From contig OY829330.1 of assembly GCA_963691655.1 (NCBI GenBank), forward strand, positions 19,028,182 through 19,092,181: DNA of 64,000 nucleotides. The letters run 5' to 3'. The stretch comes from Toxonevra muliebris (lineage: Eukaryota > Arthropoda > Insecta > Diptera > Pallopteridae). The notes under the pieces are model-generated. The model was not told the DNA's origin and searched no databases. It saw nothing but the letters and a program-made list of their open reading frames with translations. This document shows, piece after piece, positions 10,923 through 23,126 of the stretch. Position 1 is the stretch's first letter. Every line of letters begins with the position of its first letter. Both the position numbers and the translations under genes were made by a program.

Positions 10923-12574
10923 CGTCCACTGTATGTTTAGTTATTGTCGGTCTCATGTACGTATGAGTGCATGCATTTCACTTTTCATTTGATGAAATAA
11001 TGTACCAATATATTGATATACATTAATTAGAGTGAGATAGGAATAAATAAACAACCCTAATGCTATGATGTTATTGTATTGTGGGCATACTTCATACCAA
11101 TACACAAAAAGAAACACACTCCCGCAAACAAAACAAATAAGAGACAAGCACGATTGGTGGTACTTGTCTGATTGGCCAATATAATGCTTGCTACAGTTTT
11201 TGATTCGTTTACGAGAGTGCGAGGTTGAGTTGAGTTGATTTATGAGCACGTTTGCTTGTGTTTGTATCTACATCATGCGTAACAACGAAGGCTAAATAAA
11301 CAAGCAACAATAGTAGTAGCACAGCACAACAAAAACAATAAAAGAAAAATGGCAGTTGTATTTCAATTTTTATTCCATCAATGTGACGAGTTCTGGTAGC
11401 ACAAACAACAAAAACAAAACGTCTATAACAACAAAAAGGACGACAAAAAATAGCAAGTCGAAAAAACACGACAGTGCGTAAAGCAAATCGGTCGAATGTG
11501 ATACACACACGAGTGACACTAACACAGTGAAGTGAGTGGAATATGTAAAGTGAAATAGCGGCGCACAAATGCAAATAATTACCGATCACGGTGATTTTAA
11601 TATTTAATTACAAAGTAAAACAAACAAAATTACAGAAATTGCTAATATTTTGGTAATTTCTTACTTTAGTTTGTAAATTATTGTGAAGGATGATATTTTA
11701 TATACAAGTTTTGGAATATAATTATAAAAAATATAATAGAAAATATATTAAAGAGTTATTACGTTAAATACTAAAGAAAACAAGATCAAAAAATTTGTTA
11801 CATTTTGTAAAACCACAGAAAGTTATGAGTTATAATTGAAATTATAAAGTTGATGGTAAAAGGTAACGGAATAAAAAAAATACATATAAATTTAAAAAGT
11901 TAAGAAAGGCTGAAACTCAACTTAGTTTTTAAAAAATCTTAATTTTCAACATGAATTAAATAAATAAAATATAAAATGATCAAAATAAAGCTAAATAAAC
12001 AAGTTTTTCAACATGGGATAAAAAATATAATATCTGTCATAACATGATAAAAAATTTACAAACAATTTTAGTTCAATTAAACCAAACATTCGCCGACAAA
12101 AAAAAAAAATGTTTCAAAAACAAACACATTTAGATTTGAAAAAAAAAATTAAATTAAAGTAATAGAAAAAAAAACTCAAAAATAAATGTGAAAATAATTA
12201 AATCAAAAATATTTAATTAATTAAGAAGGGATTGATTAATTAATGTAATTCTCAAGTGATATTAAAAAAAAAGTTCTTTAAACCAGGGACTGAAAATAAT
12301 AATTATTTTTAAATATGTAAACGAAAAAATCAACGTGTTCCAAATATTGGAGAACAATGCCGAGTACACCAAATTGATAATGATTGCATGCTTTGTTGGA
12401 ATCTGTAGAATTTATTTTTCTGAGCATTCCCACTAAAAATTAAAAATAATTTTTAATTGTTGATTTTAATATTTTTTGCTCAGAAATTATAATCCTTTTT
12501 TAATTTTTATCTGTTTGCTCAGAAATAATAATTATTTTCTAATTTTTTTTTTTTTATAATCAGGAAAAAAATCA
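10923..12574. other. Non-repeat, CA-rich then A-rich stretch of unknown role
   Basis: Unlike its surroundings this segment shows no recognisable transposon. 11200-11480 is rich in ACAACAA and CAACAACAA runs of the sort found in dipteran 5' untranslated or intronic DNA. Long frames on the minus strand (for example 11209-11589) are low-complexity hydrophobic translations and do not look coding. Confidence 0.3.
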
Positions 12575-12908
12575 TTATTTGATTTTTATATTTTTGATTG
12601 AAACGAAAAAATCAAAAGATTTTAAGCTAGGTCGTAAAATGTTTTCCGGGCTTTCATCTCAGAAAAAACTACAAGAACAAAAATAAAAACAACAACAACA
12701 AAACCAACACATCGCTGTTATTTTTGCTGACGAAAGTCACTCCCGCAATAACATTTTCCCCTGGAGCTTAAAACTATGTATACAGACAAGCAGTACTTTG
12801 TGCTAAAAACAACAACACAAATAATTACATGAATTTCGGTCTAACTGAACACACGATGTGCAATGATTTGATTTTTTCGTTTCAATCAAAAATATAAAAA
12901 TCAAATAA
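12575..12908. repeat. Perfect 42-bp inverted repeat around a 250-bp spacer
   Basis: 12575-12616 (TTATTTGATTTTTATATTTT and onward) is identical over 42 of 42 bases to the reverse complement of 12867-12908. The spacer contains an ACAACAACA run. No target duplication was identified. It may be a young foldback MITE. Confidence 0.8.
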
Positions 12909-12914
12909 ACACCT

Positions 12915-13069
12915 GGCCCTGCTGAACCAAATTTAATGAAAAGTTCTTGGCATATGGAACTTCTTTCTTGATTATCAATTGCCTGATACTCCATGACCAT
13001 TTTAAGATCAATCATAAAATAATTGGCGAGTACTTTCTGTAGTAATACCCAACAAGTTAGGTCTACCAT
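12915..13069 (-). other. Unrecognised protein-like fragment
   Basis: About 50 codons (MVDLTCWVLLQKVLANYFMI, then MEYQAIDNQERSSICQELFI) with protein-like composition, cut at its 3' side by the inverted repeat at 12867. I do not recognise it; it could be an exon fragment captured by, or interrupted by, that repeat. Confidence 0.25.
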
Positions 13070-13199
13070 GTTGATGCGTTGATTATTTATTTATTTCATT
13101 CATTTTAAGTTAAAATTACTTACAGATTAGTGATAATACAAAAAAGGTAAAAATGAATTAAAAATTTTTAAGAAAAGTGAGAAACTAGGACTAAAATCA

Positions 13200-13440
13200 C
13201 TAACCAAAGCAGGGCTGCGAGCCAGTAAAACTCATTGTTGATCCTTCTCTGGCCAGCATGTCTGCCATCTCGTTACCTAGTAAGTCTGTTGAGCTTGACA
13301 ACTACTTCGTCCACGATTTTCGAGGCAACTGTGTAAGCCGGCTCTAACAACCGCCTGGCTATCCATTTCCTATTCAGCAATAGCTGCATAGTGCACTCGA
13401 GTTGTAGTTGCATAATGCAATAGACTCTTCGACCCTGTTG
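13200..13440 (-). pseudogene. LINE RNase H C-terminal fragment
   Basis: The minus strand reads LGNEMADMLAREGS, the hallmark GNE-x-AD-x-LA block with the last catalytic aspartate of a LINE-encoded RNase H, and ends SQPCFG before TAG at 13200. Upstream in another frame is DSQAVVRAG, matching the SDSQAA block. The intervening part is shortened and frameshifted. Clades with RNase H (I, LOA, R1-like) are candidates; I cannot choose. Confidence 0.7.
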
Positions 13441-14823
13441 GTTCCACAATATATACCAACACCGTAAAGTAATACTCTTATGCTAATAAATCTTTATTTT
13501 TTCACTGCGAACTAGTTTCACTGATCTATGCTACTATAAATTTAAAACTATTTTTAAAGTTTTAAATAAATTTTGTTATATGGCAGATGCTACGCCTCAT
13601 GCCTAATTCAACTTATTACTCTCGAATTGTATGCATTTGATACTCATATCACATATACTTACAAAATGTGCCCGTAAAAAAACACCCCTCCCCATTGGCG
13701 TAACCAGGTAGGGGCACGCCTTCCTCCCTCCCACATTTTTGATGTGTAAACATCTTTTCACGTACCCGGGGAAAAATTTTACTTTTAAGTGATTTTGAAA
13801 TCGCATTATGCTTGAGCTATCCCGTTATAAAGACTTTGGTTAATGCTACCTTCTGGTCTAGATTGATTTTTTTATATTTCAAAACCATAGGCTTTGAAAA
13901 GTATACTGTAAAATTTTCGTATCAATACTTCCAGTATTTCGACTTCTACAGCCTATTTAGTAAGTGAGCGCAGAAGCAGGTATATTTTTCTGCACGGTGG
14001 GAGACAAAAAACAAAAGCTACTCGACCGATTCGTCTCAAATTTTACTATATTATTCAGTAAATCAGTGCTTATCGCTGGAACTAAAAAAAACTTTCTACG
14101 TTGAATACTTCTTACTTTTTACATACAAAAAGTGATGAAAAAACGGTTTGTTTTCGTAAAGTAAATTTCAACAACGCGCCATTTTGTCATATTTTCTTTT
14201 TTTTTTAATTTTAGTTTCTGCGATAACCACACTCATACTGATTGTAACTTCTTTTTTTTTTTTTTTTTGGATCAGTGGAAAATCCAAAACATGTCCCATC
14301 AGTAAGACCCGTTTTTTTTTGAGAGGGCAACTGTAACACCAATTTTAGTTTACTTAAAATTATAATTTATTTTTTTTTATAAATTTTATATATTGTTAAA
14401 GTATTAAAATATATGTACAAAGTTTAAATACTATTGCTCATTATTTCATTTTTAAAAAAATCTTCAAAACTCGTAAAATTCAAGGGCGCTAGACCAGAAT
14501 GCCCCCTTATGAGCAACCATGTTACAGGAAAGGTTTTCAAATGTATCAATTATTAACATAGAAAATAAATTTGTTAAAGAAAAAATTACTGCCGAAAAAG
14601 TGTTAAATATAATAATCCTAGTTACGCCAATGCTTTTTAGGGAATACGAAGGAATCGTTTTTTATCGACTTTTAAAAATGGTAAAATTTTGTACATTTTG
14701 CAGAAAAAAAATTTTCTGTTAAACGATATATAACATTTTTGCTTTTTATTATTTCAGAGTGAAATGACAAACATATTTTTGTTTTGTCTTTTAAATAAGA
14801 GTAAATTTGTTATTTTACAGCTA
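13441..14823. other. Unassigned stretch with poly(T) runs
   Basis: AT-rich sequence with poly(T) tracts near 14200 and 14252-14270. An open frame at 14519-14722 is lysine/isoleucine-rich and not convincing. No repeat ends seen. Confidence 0.35.
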
Positions 14824-14978
14824 CACGGAGAGGAAAATTTACTAAATTTTGGTGAATATCAATGCAATGTAGGGCTGATTTGGCGTACAGCCAACATTGA
14901 CTTGATATCAAGTCAACAATTTTCTAGTTTATCAAACAAATAAACAATAAAACAATTGCTTAAATCGAGCTAGAGTTT

Positions 14979-15190
14979 ACTTGATATTTCTTGAAAAACT
15001 AGAAAAAATTTCTTGGTTGTGTGAGATTTCACTCGATATTTTTTGATAACCTAGAAAAAAATTTCTTAATTTAAATAAGATTTCACTTGATAGTTTTTGA
15101 CGAACTAGAAAAAAATTTCTTGATTTAAGTGAAATTTTGATATGTTTTGATAAACCCAGAAAAAAAATACTTAAATCAAGGTGCAATTAA
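14979..15190. repeat. Four tandem units of about 53 bp
   Basis: Units start near 14979, 15031, 15085 and 15136. Each has ACTTGATATTTTTTGA, then AACTAGAAAAAAATTTCTT, then TTAAAT-type spacer. They carry the motif shared with the 25.9-26.25 kb end. Confidence 0.75.
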
Positions 15191-15583
15191 CTTGATTTGT
15201 ATAACAAATGAAACTCGACGTTAACATGTTTTGTATTTCAATTTTATTTTATAAAATATTTGACTTGAATATATATTTACCATTAGATAATAAATGTTTA
15301 TTAAGAGGCTTACAATTTATTTCTCTAAAATTCTCTTAAAGTGATCAGTTTTATTATCAAAAAAAAAAAAACCATAAAATGGGTATCAAATAATGATATT
15401 TCGTATAACATTAATACAAAGAAAAATGCTTTAATAATATCTATAATTTCTAATAATTCATTATTAAAATCAAGAAAATATTCAATTTTATAAAGCGTAT
15501 TAGTTATTTCAATAGCGTCTCCATAAATAAAACTATTATCGATTTTTAAATCGGCAAAAAGATTATTAAAATTGTATATTTTA

Positions 15584-18068
15584 TTATTTACAGTTTTGCT
15601 TGTGAAAAATGTTAATTCTGAATATGATTTGTGATGTCAGAGAAGGTTGGCAAATTTCATTGAACATTTTTTTGCAATAGAGTATGAGAGAGGCACACAC
15701 ATTCGTATAGTCAGCCATTTCCTTGTTCTTAGATTCGAATCGCATGCACCAAAGATATCGTAAAGGACCAGACTTTCGTACAATTGATGAATAATGTGTC
15801 ATGAAATAGTGCTTAGGTTTTAATGTGTCTTTAAATAGGTGGGCGTACTTTGCATGATGGGATTCAATAGTAGTTCCAAGTTTAATAATATCATCTTCAG
15901 TAAAAATTGGAAATAATACAAGTTTAACCTTTTTCTCAAGTAAACACACGTATTCCCACACCGGATTGCCACGAGGGATTAAATCACCAATAAAAAAAGT
16001 GCATGTAAGTGAGCGATTCCCTTGCTTAATTTGATGCTTTTTAAATGTTGACTGGATATTTCTTTAGTGGCTGTTCAGACGAGTGCAGGCATGAATCATG
16101 TCTGAAAGAGAAAGGTAGAAGAAATAGGTAGAGAGAAAGAGATAGCAAAGTTGCACAGAAAATCCAAAAATAAAATAAAAATCGGCGCATTGATGAATGT
16201 TCCATGTTCATATTGTTCCGATTTTGCCACTTTCCCTCATAATTTTTTTGAAGTTGAATAGGCAACATGAATGCAAACAAACAATGCGCATCTAGGGCAC
16301 ACACAGTCTTCATTTTCTTGCTATTTTTGTATAAACTTATTTTAATTTCTTAAGAGATTGTTGCTTTTATTTTTTATTTAATTTTTAGTACATATTTAAG
16401 GCACATAATTGATATTTCCTTTGCATTTTTTTTGCCAACAAAAGAACCTATCTTATTGAGCACAAGAAAAAGTGATAAAATTCCAATTCCACCGTTCCTT
16501 TTTGATTAGAAAAAGTCCGTCATGGTTGCACTCATGTGAACACGACACGCCTGCCCAGGTTTTTCATGCTGTCTGAACAGCCACTTAGGTTTGTTTTTAA
16601 CAGAAATTTTACCAAAATCAAAAAATGTGGCGCGATTGTTTAAATCTTGTAAAGAAAGAAAGCCTTCATCTAAAAAGTATTTGATAGAATTAAGTAAGCC
16701 ATATTTAATAACGCCTTCAAATATATCATGCATAATATCTACCGTATAATTTTAAATACAGTGAAAAGAATGTAGCTTGTTCAAAATTGAATCAAATTTG
16801 ATGCCAGTTTGTTCGTACCGTTCATTATTAATGTGATTATTAAATTGGCTTACTGAACGTAACAAAGATTGATTTTCTACGCTACTATTTTTAGTGACAG
16901 ACTTTTGCATCATATAAAAGCGACAAAAATAGTTTTGTGAAAAAGATTTGGAAAACGCCAGCAAAGTATTTACGGCCAAGTTGTCACCAATAACCAAGCC
17001 CAACACAAAGTAAACAGTCTGCAGTTATGAATCAGCTTCTATTTGTAAACCTTCATTTTCTAGTGAATGCAATACCTCGACTAATGTACCCAATACAGAA
17101 TTGATATCAAAAGTTTTTGTATACGAAGATTTAAAAAACATTGCTGGGAAAATTGAGGAAAGCTTTGAAGAAGTATCAGCGGAAATTGAAGGAAATGAGT
17201 AATAAAAAGCAGATATACTCTGTGTGAAAACCTAGACTTTTTGTTTCTCCAACATGAACTTTTGAAAAAATTATTTACTGAAGCCGAGTTCAATTCGTTA
17301 ACTCCATTAATAATATGAAATATATCACTCAGAATACCTGGTAGCAGAAAATATTGTTGCATTTGAAATTTTATGGACAGGATAGTGCCAGAATATTTTT
17401 TCGTTGATACAGATGCATTCCCACATTTTATCGTTTCAGTTACCACCGAATCAAAAGTAAACTGAGATGGTTTTGCCAAAACTTGTTTTTGTAATAGAAA
17501 ATTATGGAGTTGGTATTCCGTTTTGAATGATTTAAAGATATCAAGAGATTTGTCTATAAAACTACGAATATTTATTACGCTTTGAAAGTGTTTGCTTTCT
17601 GAATCTGTTATATTTAAAATTGGGTTGAGAACAATTTGAAAGAGATGTTCAATATTTGAAGTAATTTCTTTGATCTGCTTTACAATTAAATTGCTTCGAG
17701 CATGTAATTGGGTAATGAATTTTAAAATTTCTGATTCAAAAGTTTTGCATGAATTTATTAAATCAAATTCGGACTCCTTGTTTTGGATATTAATATTAAT
17801 AGAACTAACTAACTAACTACCATATAGTTAGCTTCATCAGACTGCATTAATATCTCATTCTTTTGTCTTTTTAATGGTGCATCTTGGTTATTTGAATGAC
17901 TGCAACGTAAATGCCTCTTAAAATTTTTTAAATTCGTAAATGATTGAGAACATTCACTTTGTTTACATTCATAAAAATCTGACGACTTTTTTGGTGCTGA
18001 TATTTCATATGAACAGAAAGTGCTTCAATGTTATTAAACGAATTTTCACAAGCAAAGCAGATATACAT
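15584..18068 (-). pseudogene. Family B: C2H2 zinc-finger plus DDE-like (CMC/KDZ-type) transposase pseudogene
   Basis: The start at 18068 gives MYICFACENSFNNIEALSVH, a first C2H2 finger (CX2C...HX4H). A second finger, YECKQSECSQSF with later H and H, follows after a frameshift. Then come about 1 kb of helical, lysine-rich sequence, MHDIFEGVIKYGLLNSIKYF near 16733, FIGDLIPRGNPVWEYVCLLE near 15990, HHAKYAHLFKDTLKPKHYF and GPLRYLWCMRFESKNK near 15750. The D/E-MHD-x-EGV and GPL-x-x-x-WCMRFE blocks are what I recall from insect proteins related to CMC-superfamily or KDZ transposases; catalytic residues are inferred. A MITE (16067-16584) interrupts it and several stops break it. Confidence 0.6.
16067..16584 (-). 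mobile_element. MITE with GTGGCTGTTCAGAC ends and TTA duplication
   Basis: Ends read GTGGCTGTTCAGAC in both directions, flanked by TTA at 16064-16066 and 16585-16587. A 3-bp TTA/TAA target suggests PIF/Harbinger. It splits family B. The minus strand has a 90-codon frame starting MKTVCALDAHCLFAF; the first 68 codons or so recur almost unchanged in the copy at 23127-23624. Confidence 0.8.
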
Positions 18069-18643
18069 TTTCAACAGATAATTATGTGATAGGTAAAAAA
18101 TTGTATTAATAATTATAATAAGTAATAGTTAAAGTATAGGATTAATAATTTTAATAGCCAATGTATTATATTATAAAACAAGTGAAGTAGAAATTTAAAT
18201 TATGTTTTGCTTTTGTGAAAATATATTGAAAATTTGAAAATAATAAATAAATAAAGCATTTTTAGAAAAATAAGTGATATTTAAAATGGAAAATGTTTAA
18301 AAGACATTTGAAAATTAATTAATAGTATATTAGTTAATTTTTAACTACATTCTCCACAAGTTAATGACGCAATTGTCTGTTCAACTTCTGACGCTGTAGA
18401 AGCTTCTGCCATTTCTGAATAATGCAAATGGTGATTGTGAACCCGAAGATTCTACAAAAGTAGACATGCGAATAATTTATGTTTAATTTTTTCATTATCT
18501 ATTTTTTTTATTGTAAGATTTAACAATTTTTATTTTATTAAATATCACAGAAACTTTGTTTTTTGAATTTAACTGTCGTTAAAATTTGACGTTTTGTTTC
18601 GTGGAAGCAAAGTGGTTTTGAGCATTTTTCGTTTACTCTCAGT

Positions 18644-18877
18644 TTACCAGACTTTACCCAAAAAGTACGGGAACGGATCTAATATTGTCTTTAAATTTGT
18701 GCTTCTGTTTTGAACTATTTCATTACGTCTTATCTGCGCGGTTTTTATCCATCGACTCTGAACCTCTTCCCATGGTTCGCTGTAATATTTAAGCCATTCC
18801 TTGTCCTCATGATATAAAAATGATTGTTCAGATGGTAATTCATCATTTCTAGGCTTTTGTTTTGTTTTCTTGCACGG
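18644..18877 (-). pseudogene. Protein fragment, probably part of a family B-like element
   Basis: An open stretch reads EWLKYYSEPWEEVQSRWIKT, RRNEIVQNRSTNLKTILDPF and PYFLGKVW, then a stop. The pattern W-x-x-V-x-x-x-W followed by I-x-x-x-FPYF is what I remember from the same class of uncharacterised insect transposon proteins. It lies 580 bp upstream of the family B start on the same strand, so it may be an upstream exon or a separate copy. Confidence 0.4.
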
Positions 18878-19623
18878 AAAAATACTTTCTTACGTAAAGC
18901 AGCTACACTATTCTTGTATAAATGGTATAATTTCCCAGAAGGAAATTTGCCATTCTTAAAGTAGTACGTTTCCTACGGAAATTATTTTTAATGGAAATAT
19001 AATTCGTCGACTGAAAAGTTAAGTGTCGTGTTTGTGTTTCGATAGTTTCAGGTTAGTTTTCAAAACAACACACGTTACTTAATTTATCAGCTGACGAATT
19101 TTTACAAAAGATTCACAATTCACTTTCGATCAAAACAATAAAAATTGAAATTTAAACCTACACCAGTTTAAATTTCAATTGAAATTGAATTGGAGAACAT
19201 GGTTGATAAACATACCAGCTTTTCGTTTGTAAATTTAGCACAGATTTGGTTTGCAATATGCAAGAATTCTTTTTCAGTTATAAACTGATTTTTGGAGACG
19301 TAAAGCTAAACAGCATTTGCCAAAATATTTTTTCTGCCTTTAGTAGATAATAAAAAAGGGTCGCATTCCGAAACTTAAACGTTTTATACAGCAGTACATT
19401 TTGTTATAAATGCTTCTAAGCTCTGAAAGTAGATTTATTTAAGAAAATAGTTTTTCATTCTAGCACTTGTATATCTACCCAACGATATTCAATTTCTTCA
19501 TGCTCGATGATATAAGGTTTTTTGGAGCTCAAATTTAGTAGTAAATCGTAAATTTTATCCAGCTTGCTTTCGATTCTAAAAGATGTGTGCGAAAAATCTT
19601 CAAAAAAAACACAATAAAAGATA

Positions 19624-20126
19624 CAGTGCGTTGCAAAATTATTAGGGACAGTGTAAAAAAATACAATACAATTTTCATAATTAATGGAAAGAAAACGAAA
19701 TAAGTAATGACTAACAATTTTTTCATATTATTTATTTGGTGAATTGTTTTAATGACAATAAAAAAATGCATTTATGTAAGTATTATATTTAGTTTTCTTA
19801 AAAAATATAAAAAATTAACAACACATCGAACACATCAAGGCATATCCTCATCAATCCTTTTTTGTTGTTAACGAAGAGTGATACTAAACAGTTCGCAATT
19901 TTCCAATTAGTTACCTCGTGTTTGTTAACTGTTTTGGTGACTTCACTCTCGGTATACTAGGAATTTGGATGTATGATATAATACTTACATAAATGCATTT
20001 TTTATTTTTACGAAAATAATTCAACAATAATAAGAAAAAGTTGTTGGCCATTGGTTGCTTCTTTTGCTTTTCATTAATTATGAAAATGTAGTTTTTTACA
20101 CTGCCCGTAATAGTTTGGCAACATAT
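19624..20126. mobile_element. TA-flanked MITE with long inverted arms
   Basis: The arms of about 150 bp match imperfectly: GTTGCAAAATTATTAGGGAC facing GTTGCCAAACTATTACGGGC, and TTTTCATAATTAATG in both. TA flanks at 19622-19623 and 20127-20128. No coding capacity. Tc1/mariner affinity is inferred from the TA target. Confidence 0.75.
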
Positions 20127-20128
20127 TA

Positions 20129-20467
20129 CGGTGATTCTCTAAGTCTAGTATATGCCCTTGCACGGTAGCACGATAGCACAAATTGTAAAACTTTCCGATC
20201 CGTACAACGAAACAAAAACAAAGTACACGTCAACCCATTATGCAACACTTAAAAACTTTTCCTACAACGATACCCATGTATATGTTCAATGCAATGACGT
20301 GTAGTATATTAAATGCAACTCTGTGCCTCTCTGTCACTCTCTGTGTTTACATTTTCTTATATATTACAGTTCTACGTTAACGTGCGCTCTCAAATCGTAG
20401 TATAATTTAGTATAATATTTTTGCATTTCGTGTAGCGTGCAATTATACTAGACATAGAGAATCACCC
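20129..20467. mobile_element. TA-flanked MITE abutting the previous one
   Basis: Left end CGGTGATTCTCTAAGTCTAG; the right end on the other strand reads GGGTGATTCTCTATGTCTAG. TA flanks at 20127-20128 and 20468-20469; the left TA is shared with the neighbouring MITE. No coding capacity. Confidence 0.82.
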
Positions 20468-20571
20468 TATTATATCTATTATAAAAATTACATGTTAACA
20501 AAATATGTTTTGAAACATAGGGTTAACATTAGCAAATATTTATGCGAACGAATGCTATCAAGAAAACGGCG

Positions 20572-20736
20572 ACAACTTGTTTTATGCATAGAGCCTTATG
20601 TAATAAAGTAGTAACATTGCATTGCCAGCAACGCAACGAGTCGCTGCCGCAGTACTACAACTTATTTTATGCGCGAAGCTGTATGAAAGAAAGTAAAAAC
20701 ATCGCAGTGCCAGTAACGCGTAGCTACCGCAGTAAG
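20572..20736. repeat. Two imperfect tandem units of 85 bp
   Basis: Units start ACAACTTGTTTTATGC at 20572 and ACAACTTATTTTATGC at 20657, both ending ...CGCAGTA. They end directly at the GTGGCTG terminus fragment. Confidence 0.75.
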
Positions 20737-20890
20737 TGGCTGTTCAGACGGGAGCAAGTATAGTGTTGATTCGATACCCATATAGTATCGATACTTTTAC
20801 TCATTACTTGTATCGAATAAAAGTATCGATGCTACCGAAAATATCGGAAAAATGTATCGAATATGTACTTGTATCGAATACTCGTTTAAA
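20736..20890 (+). mobile_element. Terminus of the GTGGCTG MITE followed by a truncated hAT-3
   Basis: 20736-20760 is GTGGCTGTTCAGACG plus ten more bases of the MITE family at 16067, preceded by TAA. At 20761 it switches to TAGTGTTGATTCGATACC, the hAT-3 terminus, with further TATCGAAT repeats fading near 20890. Neither element continues, so both are truncated. Confidence 0.65.
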
Positions 20891-20924
20891 GAGACAAATT
20901 ACTCTTTATTTAAGTGGTTGTCAA

Positions 20925-20984
20925 GGAAAACATTCAGGCCAGAACGGCCCATTGTGATACAATTTGGTTGAGCCTACAGTTTAC
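20925..20984 (-). repeat. SINE 3' fragment
   Basis: Reverse complement matches the 24754 SINE across GTGATACAATTTGG and AGAACGGCCCATTGTGATAC, then CCTACAGTTTA. No head or tail preserved. Confidence 0.6.
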
Positions 20985-22860
20985 ACTACTCAATACTTTA
21001 GTAAAGCTTTTGACAAAGTGAACCACGATTTACTAATTAAAAAACTTGACTTTAATGGCTTTCCTCCTTTATTATTACAACGGATAGACTCGTACTTGAG
21101 AGATAAGGAGCAAATATTAAAAACGCCGTATCTAAAAGTATCAAAATAACATCTGGTGTTCCACAAGGAAGCCATCTGGGTCCTATTTTGTTTTTGTTGT
21201 TTATTAACGATCTTCCATCTGTTATCAAGCACTCTAAAACAGGGCCGTAGCCAGAAATTTTTTTCGGGGGGGAGGGGGTTTTCATTCAAAGAAAATATTC
21301 ATAAATAATTTTTATCAAACAGATTTTTAAATACAATAAATTAAATCAATGATACATTTGATGGACCCTATAAAATTAAAATTTTAGGAAAAATTTTCCG
21401 ATTTTTTTTAATCTTAACCTCAAAAAAATGGCGAAAAGTGACAAAAAATTCCCAGAATAATCAAATTAAATTTTTTCAAATAAATATTATTCAATGTGCA
21501 TTCTAGTGCATTTTTTTTTTATCGTGAGGGACATAATTTCATTAACTCATTGACTTCCCACTTCTGATGATGTACCCAACCTCAAAAAAATTACCAAAAA
21601 TAGTAGAGGCTCATTTTTTTCAAATGATCATCATTGGGAATTTGAGCCATTATCAATGATAAGGAACCCGGATGAGGTTGGCTTATATTCCCTAAATTCG
21701 TGAAGTCATAGCATTGAAAGAGATCTTTCTAGTCGTGGTGCTCTGAGCAATAATGCGTTAAAAAATTAATTTTAAGATGGATTTTGCTAATAAGATGGAG
21801 TTTTTGCGAAAGAATTTTTCACATTGAACACGAATCTGAGGTCAAAAACTTCCCATCACGTCACGTTTTAGGAAAAAATGGGGTTCAAGCAAGTCTTATT
21901 TTACAAGGATCCGATAATTTTTTCTATTTTTATTAATTTTTAAACTTTTCAAACTGATTCAGGACGAAACCTTAAATCAAAAACAGTTACTGACCTAGAA
22001 AAACTATGAATGGAGGAGTGCTCAGTATCACCTTCTCTTTTTGAATCCCTAGTCAAACCTCATGTCGAAGAAAGAAAATCGGATTTGATCGCTTAGTGTA
22101 ACTAAGATTTCAAATTTATTTTTTATGTTTGACTTTTTAAATAAAAAAAACCGATGGAAGTAAAAAATATCGTTAAATCGATTTTATTTTGACTTTTTTT
22201 CCATCCATTGGCAATTAATCTGAAAAACTAGAATAAAGTTTCCACATTTGGGGGGGGGGGTCAGAACCCTCAAAAATCCCGCCCGCCCCTCCCCCCCTAA
22301 ATACGGCCTTGCTCTAAAATATTAATGTTCGCTGATGATGTAAAATTATTTAAGTCTTACAACGAAATAGAAGGTCAAAATTTACTGCGATCTGATCTTT
22401 TGGCATTAAATAATTGGTGCCACTGTAATTTAATGTCTTTAAACCTAAAAAAATTAAAATTTAAGTTCATGGTTTTTTAAATTAACCCTCAGTACAACTG
22501 TTATGCTGATAAGTTGGAATCTGTGCAAAAACAGTTTCTCTTGTTTGCTCTACGTTCGTTACACTGGAGTCCATCACAGTACCTCCCTCCTTATGAACAA
22601 CGGTTAAAACTTATAAGCTTGCCAACTCTTCGGAGCAGAAGAGTTATGCTAAATGTGATGTTTGTGACTAAATTATTAAATAGTTATATTCATTCTCAAT
22701 TCTTACTCAATGAAATCAAAATTAATGTTCCAAATCGCTGTTCTAGATATCCCATTCCTATTAAACTTGATGCTTGTAGAACAAAATAACCCTTTTCGTT
22801 GTATGTGTAATAATTTCAATTCTCTGCACGACATTTTTGACATTTCCATATAAAATTAAA
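20985..22860 (+). pseudogene. LINE reverse transcriptase (jockey/CR1-like) split by a hAT
   Basis: Reads FSKAFDKVNHDLLIKKLDF, then after a frameshift SGVPQGSHLGPILFLLFIND, is interrupted by 21240-22311, and resumes ILMFADDVKLFKSY, which holds the catalytic ADD. A deletion then joins it to the C-terminal block LESVQKQFLLFALRSLHW, LPPYEQRLKLISLPTLRSRR and NPFRCMCNNFNSLHDIFDIS, ending near 22855. This C-terminal style lacks RNase H and is typical of jockey/CR1-type LINEs. 5' truncated: no endonuclease or ORF1. Confidence 0.82.
21240..22311. mobile_element. hAT-4 MITE with perfect 8-bp duplication
   Basis: Ends CAGGGCCGTAGCCAG and (other strand) CAAGGCCGTATTTAG, both followed by G-rich runs. Flanked by CTCTAAAA on both sides (21232-21239, 22312-22319). 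It sits exactly between IKHSK and ILMFADD codons of the LINE. The interior is non-coding. Confidence 0.9.
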
Positions 22861-23126
22861 TGTATTAAATTTTCTTAATCGTTAAACAGCTGATGATTAC
22901 TAATAATCTGTAGCTGTACAGAAAACGAAATAGGGATTTATTCTCCCCAATCAGCGCTTTATCAGGGCATTCCGGAATGCATCTGAATCGGTCACCAAAT
23001 CCGTACAACATGCGGATGTGTCCCTTGTGCGAATGGGCGGGTAAGCGGGTCCGTTGGGATTCGTTCGAAAAAAACACGAGTTTTTCACCAATAAATTCAT
23101 GGTTTTGAGATAGCAATCATCACTAA

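Noticed and set aside
11209..11589. Long minus-strand frame with many hydrophobic residues
   Set aside because: It is a translation of CA-rich simple sequence; no motif, start context or splice support.
14979..15190. CRISPR-like repeat array
   Set aside because: Units are directly adjacent, imperfect and AT-rich, in a eukaryotic repeat; no spacers.
22865..23116. Minus-strand frame with GFGDRFRCIPECPD
   Set aside because: The cysteine spacing hints at a LINE C-terminus, but no flanking LINE blocks are collinear with it.
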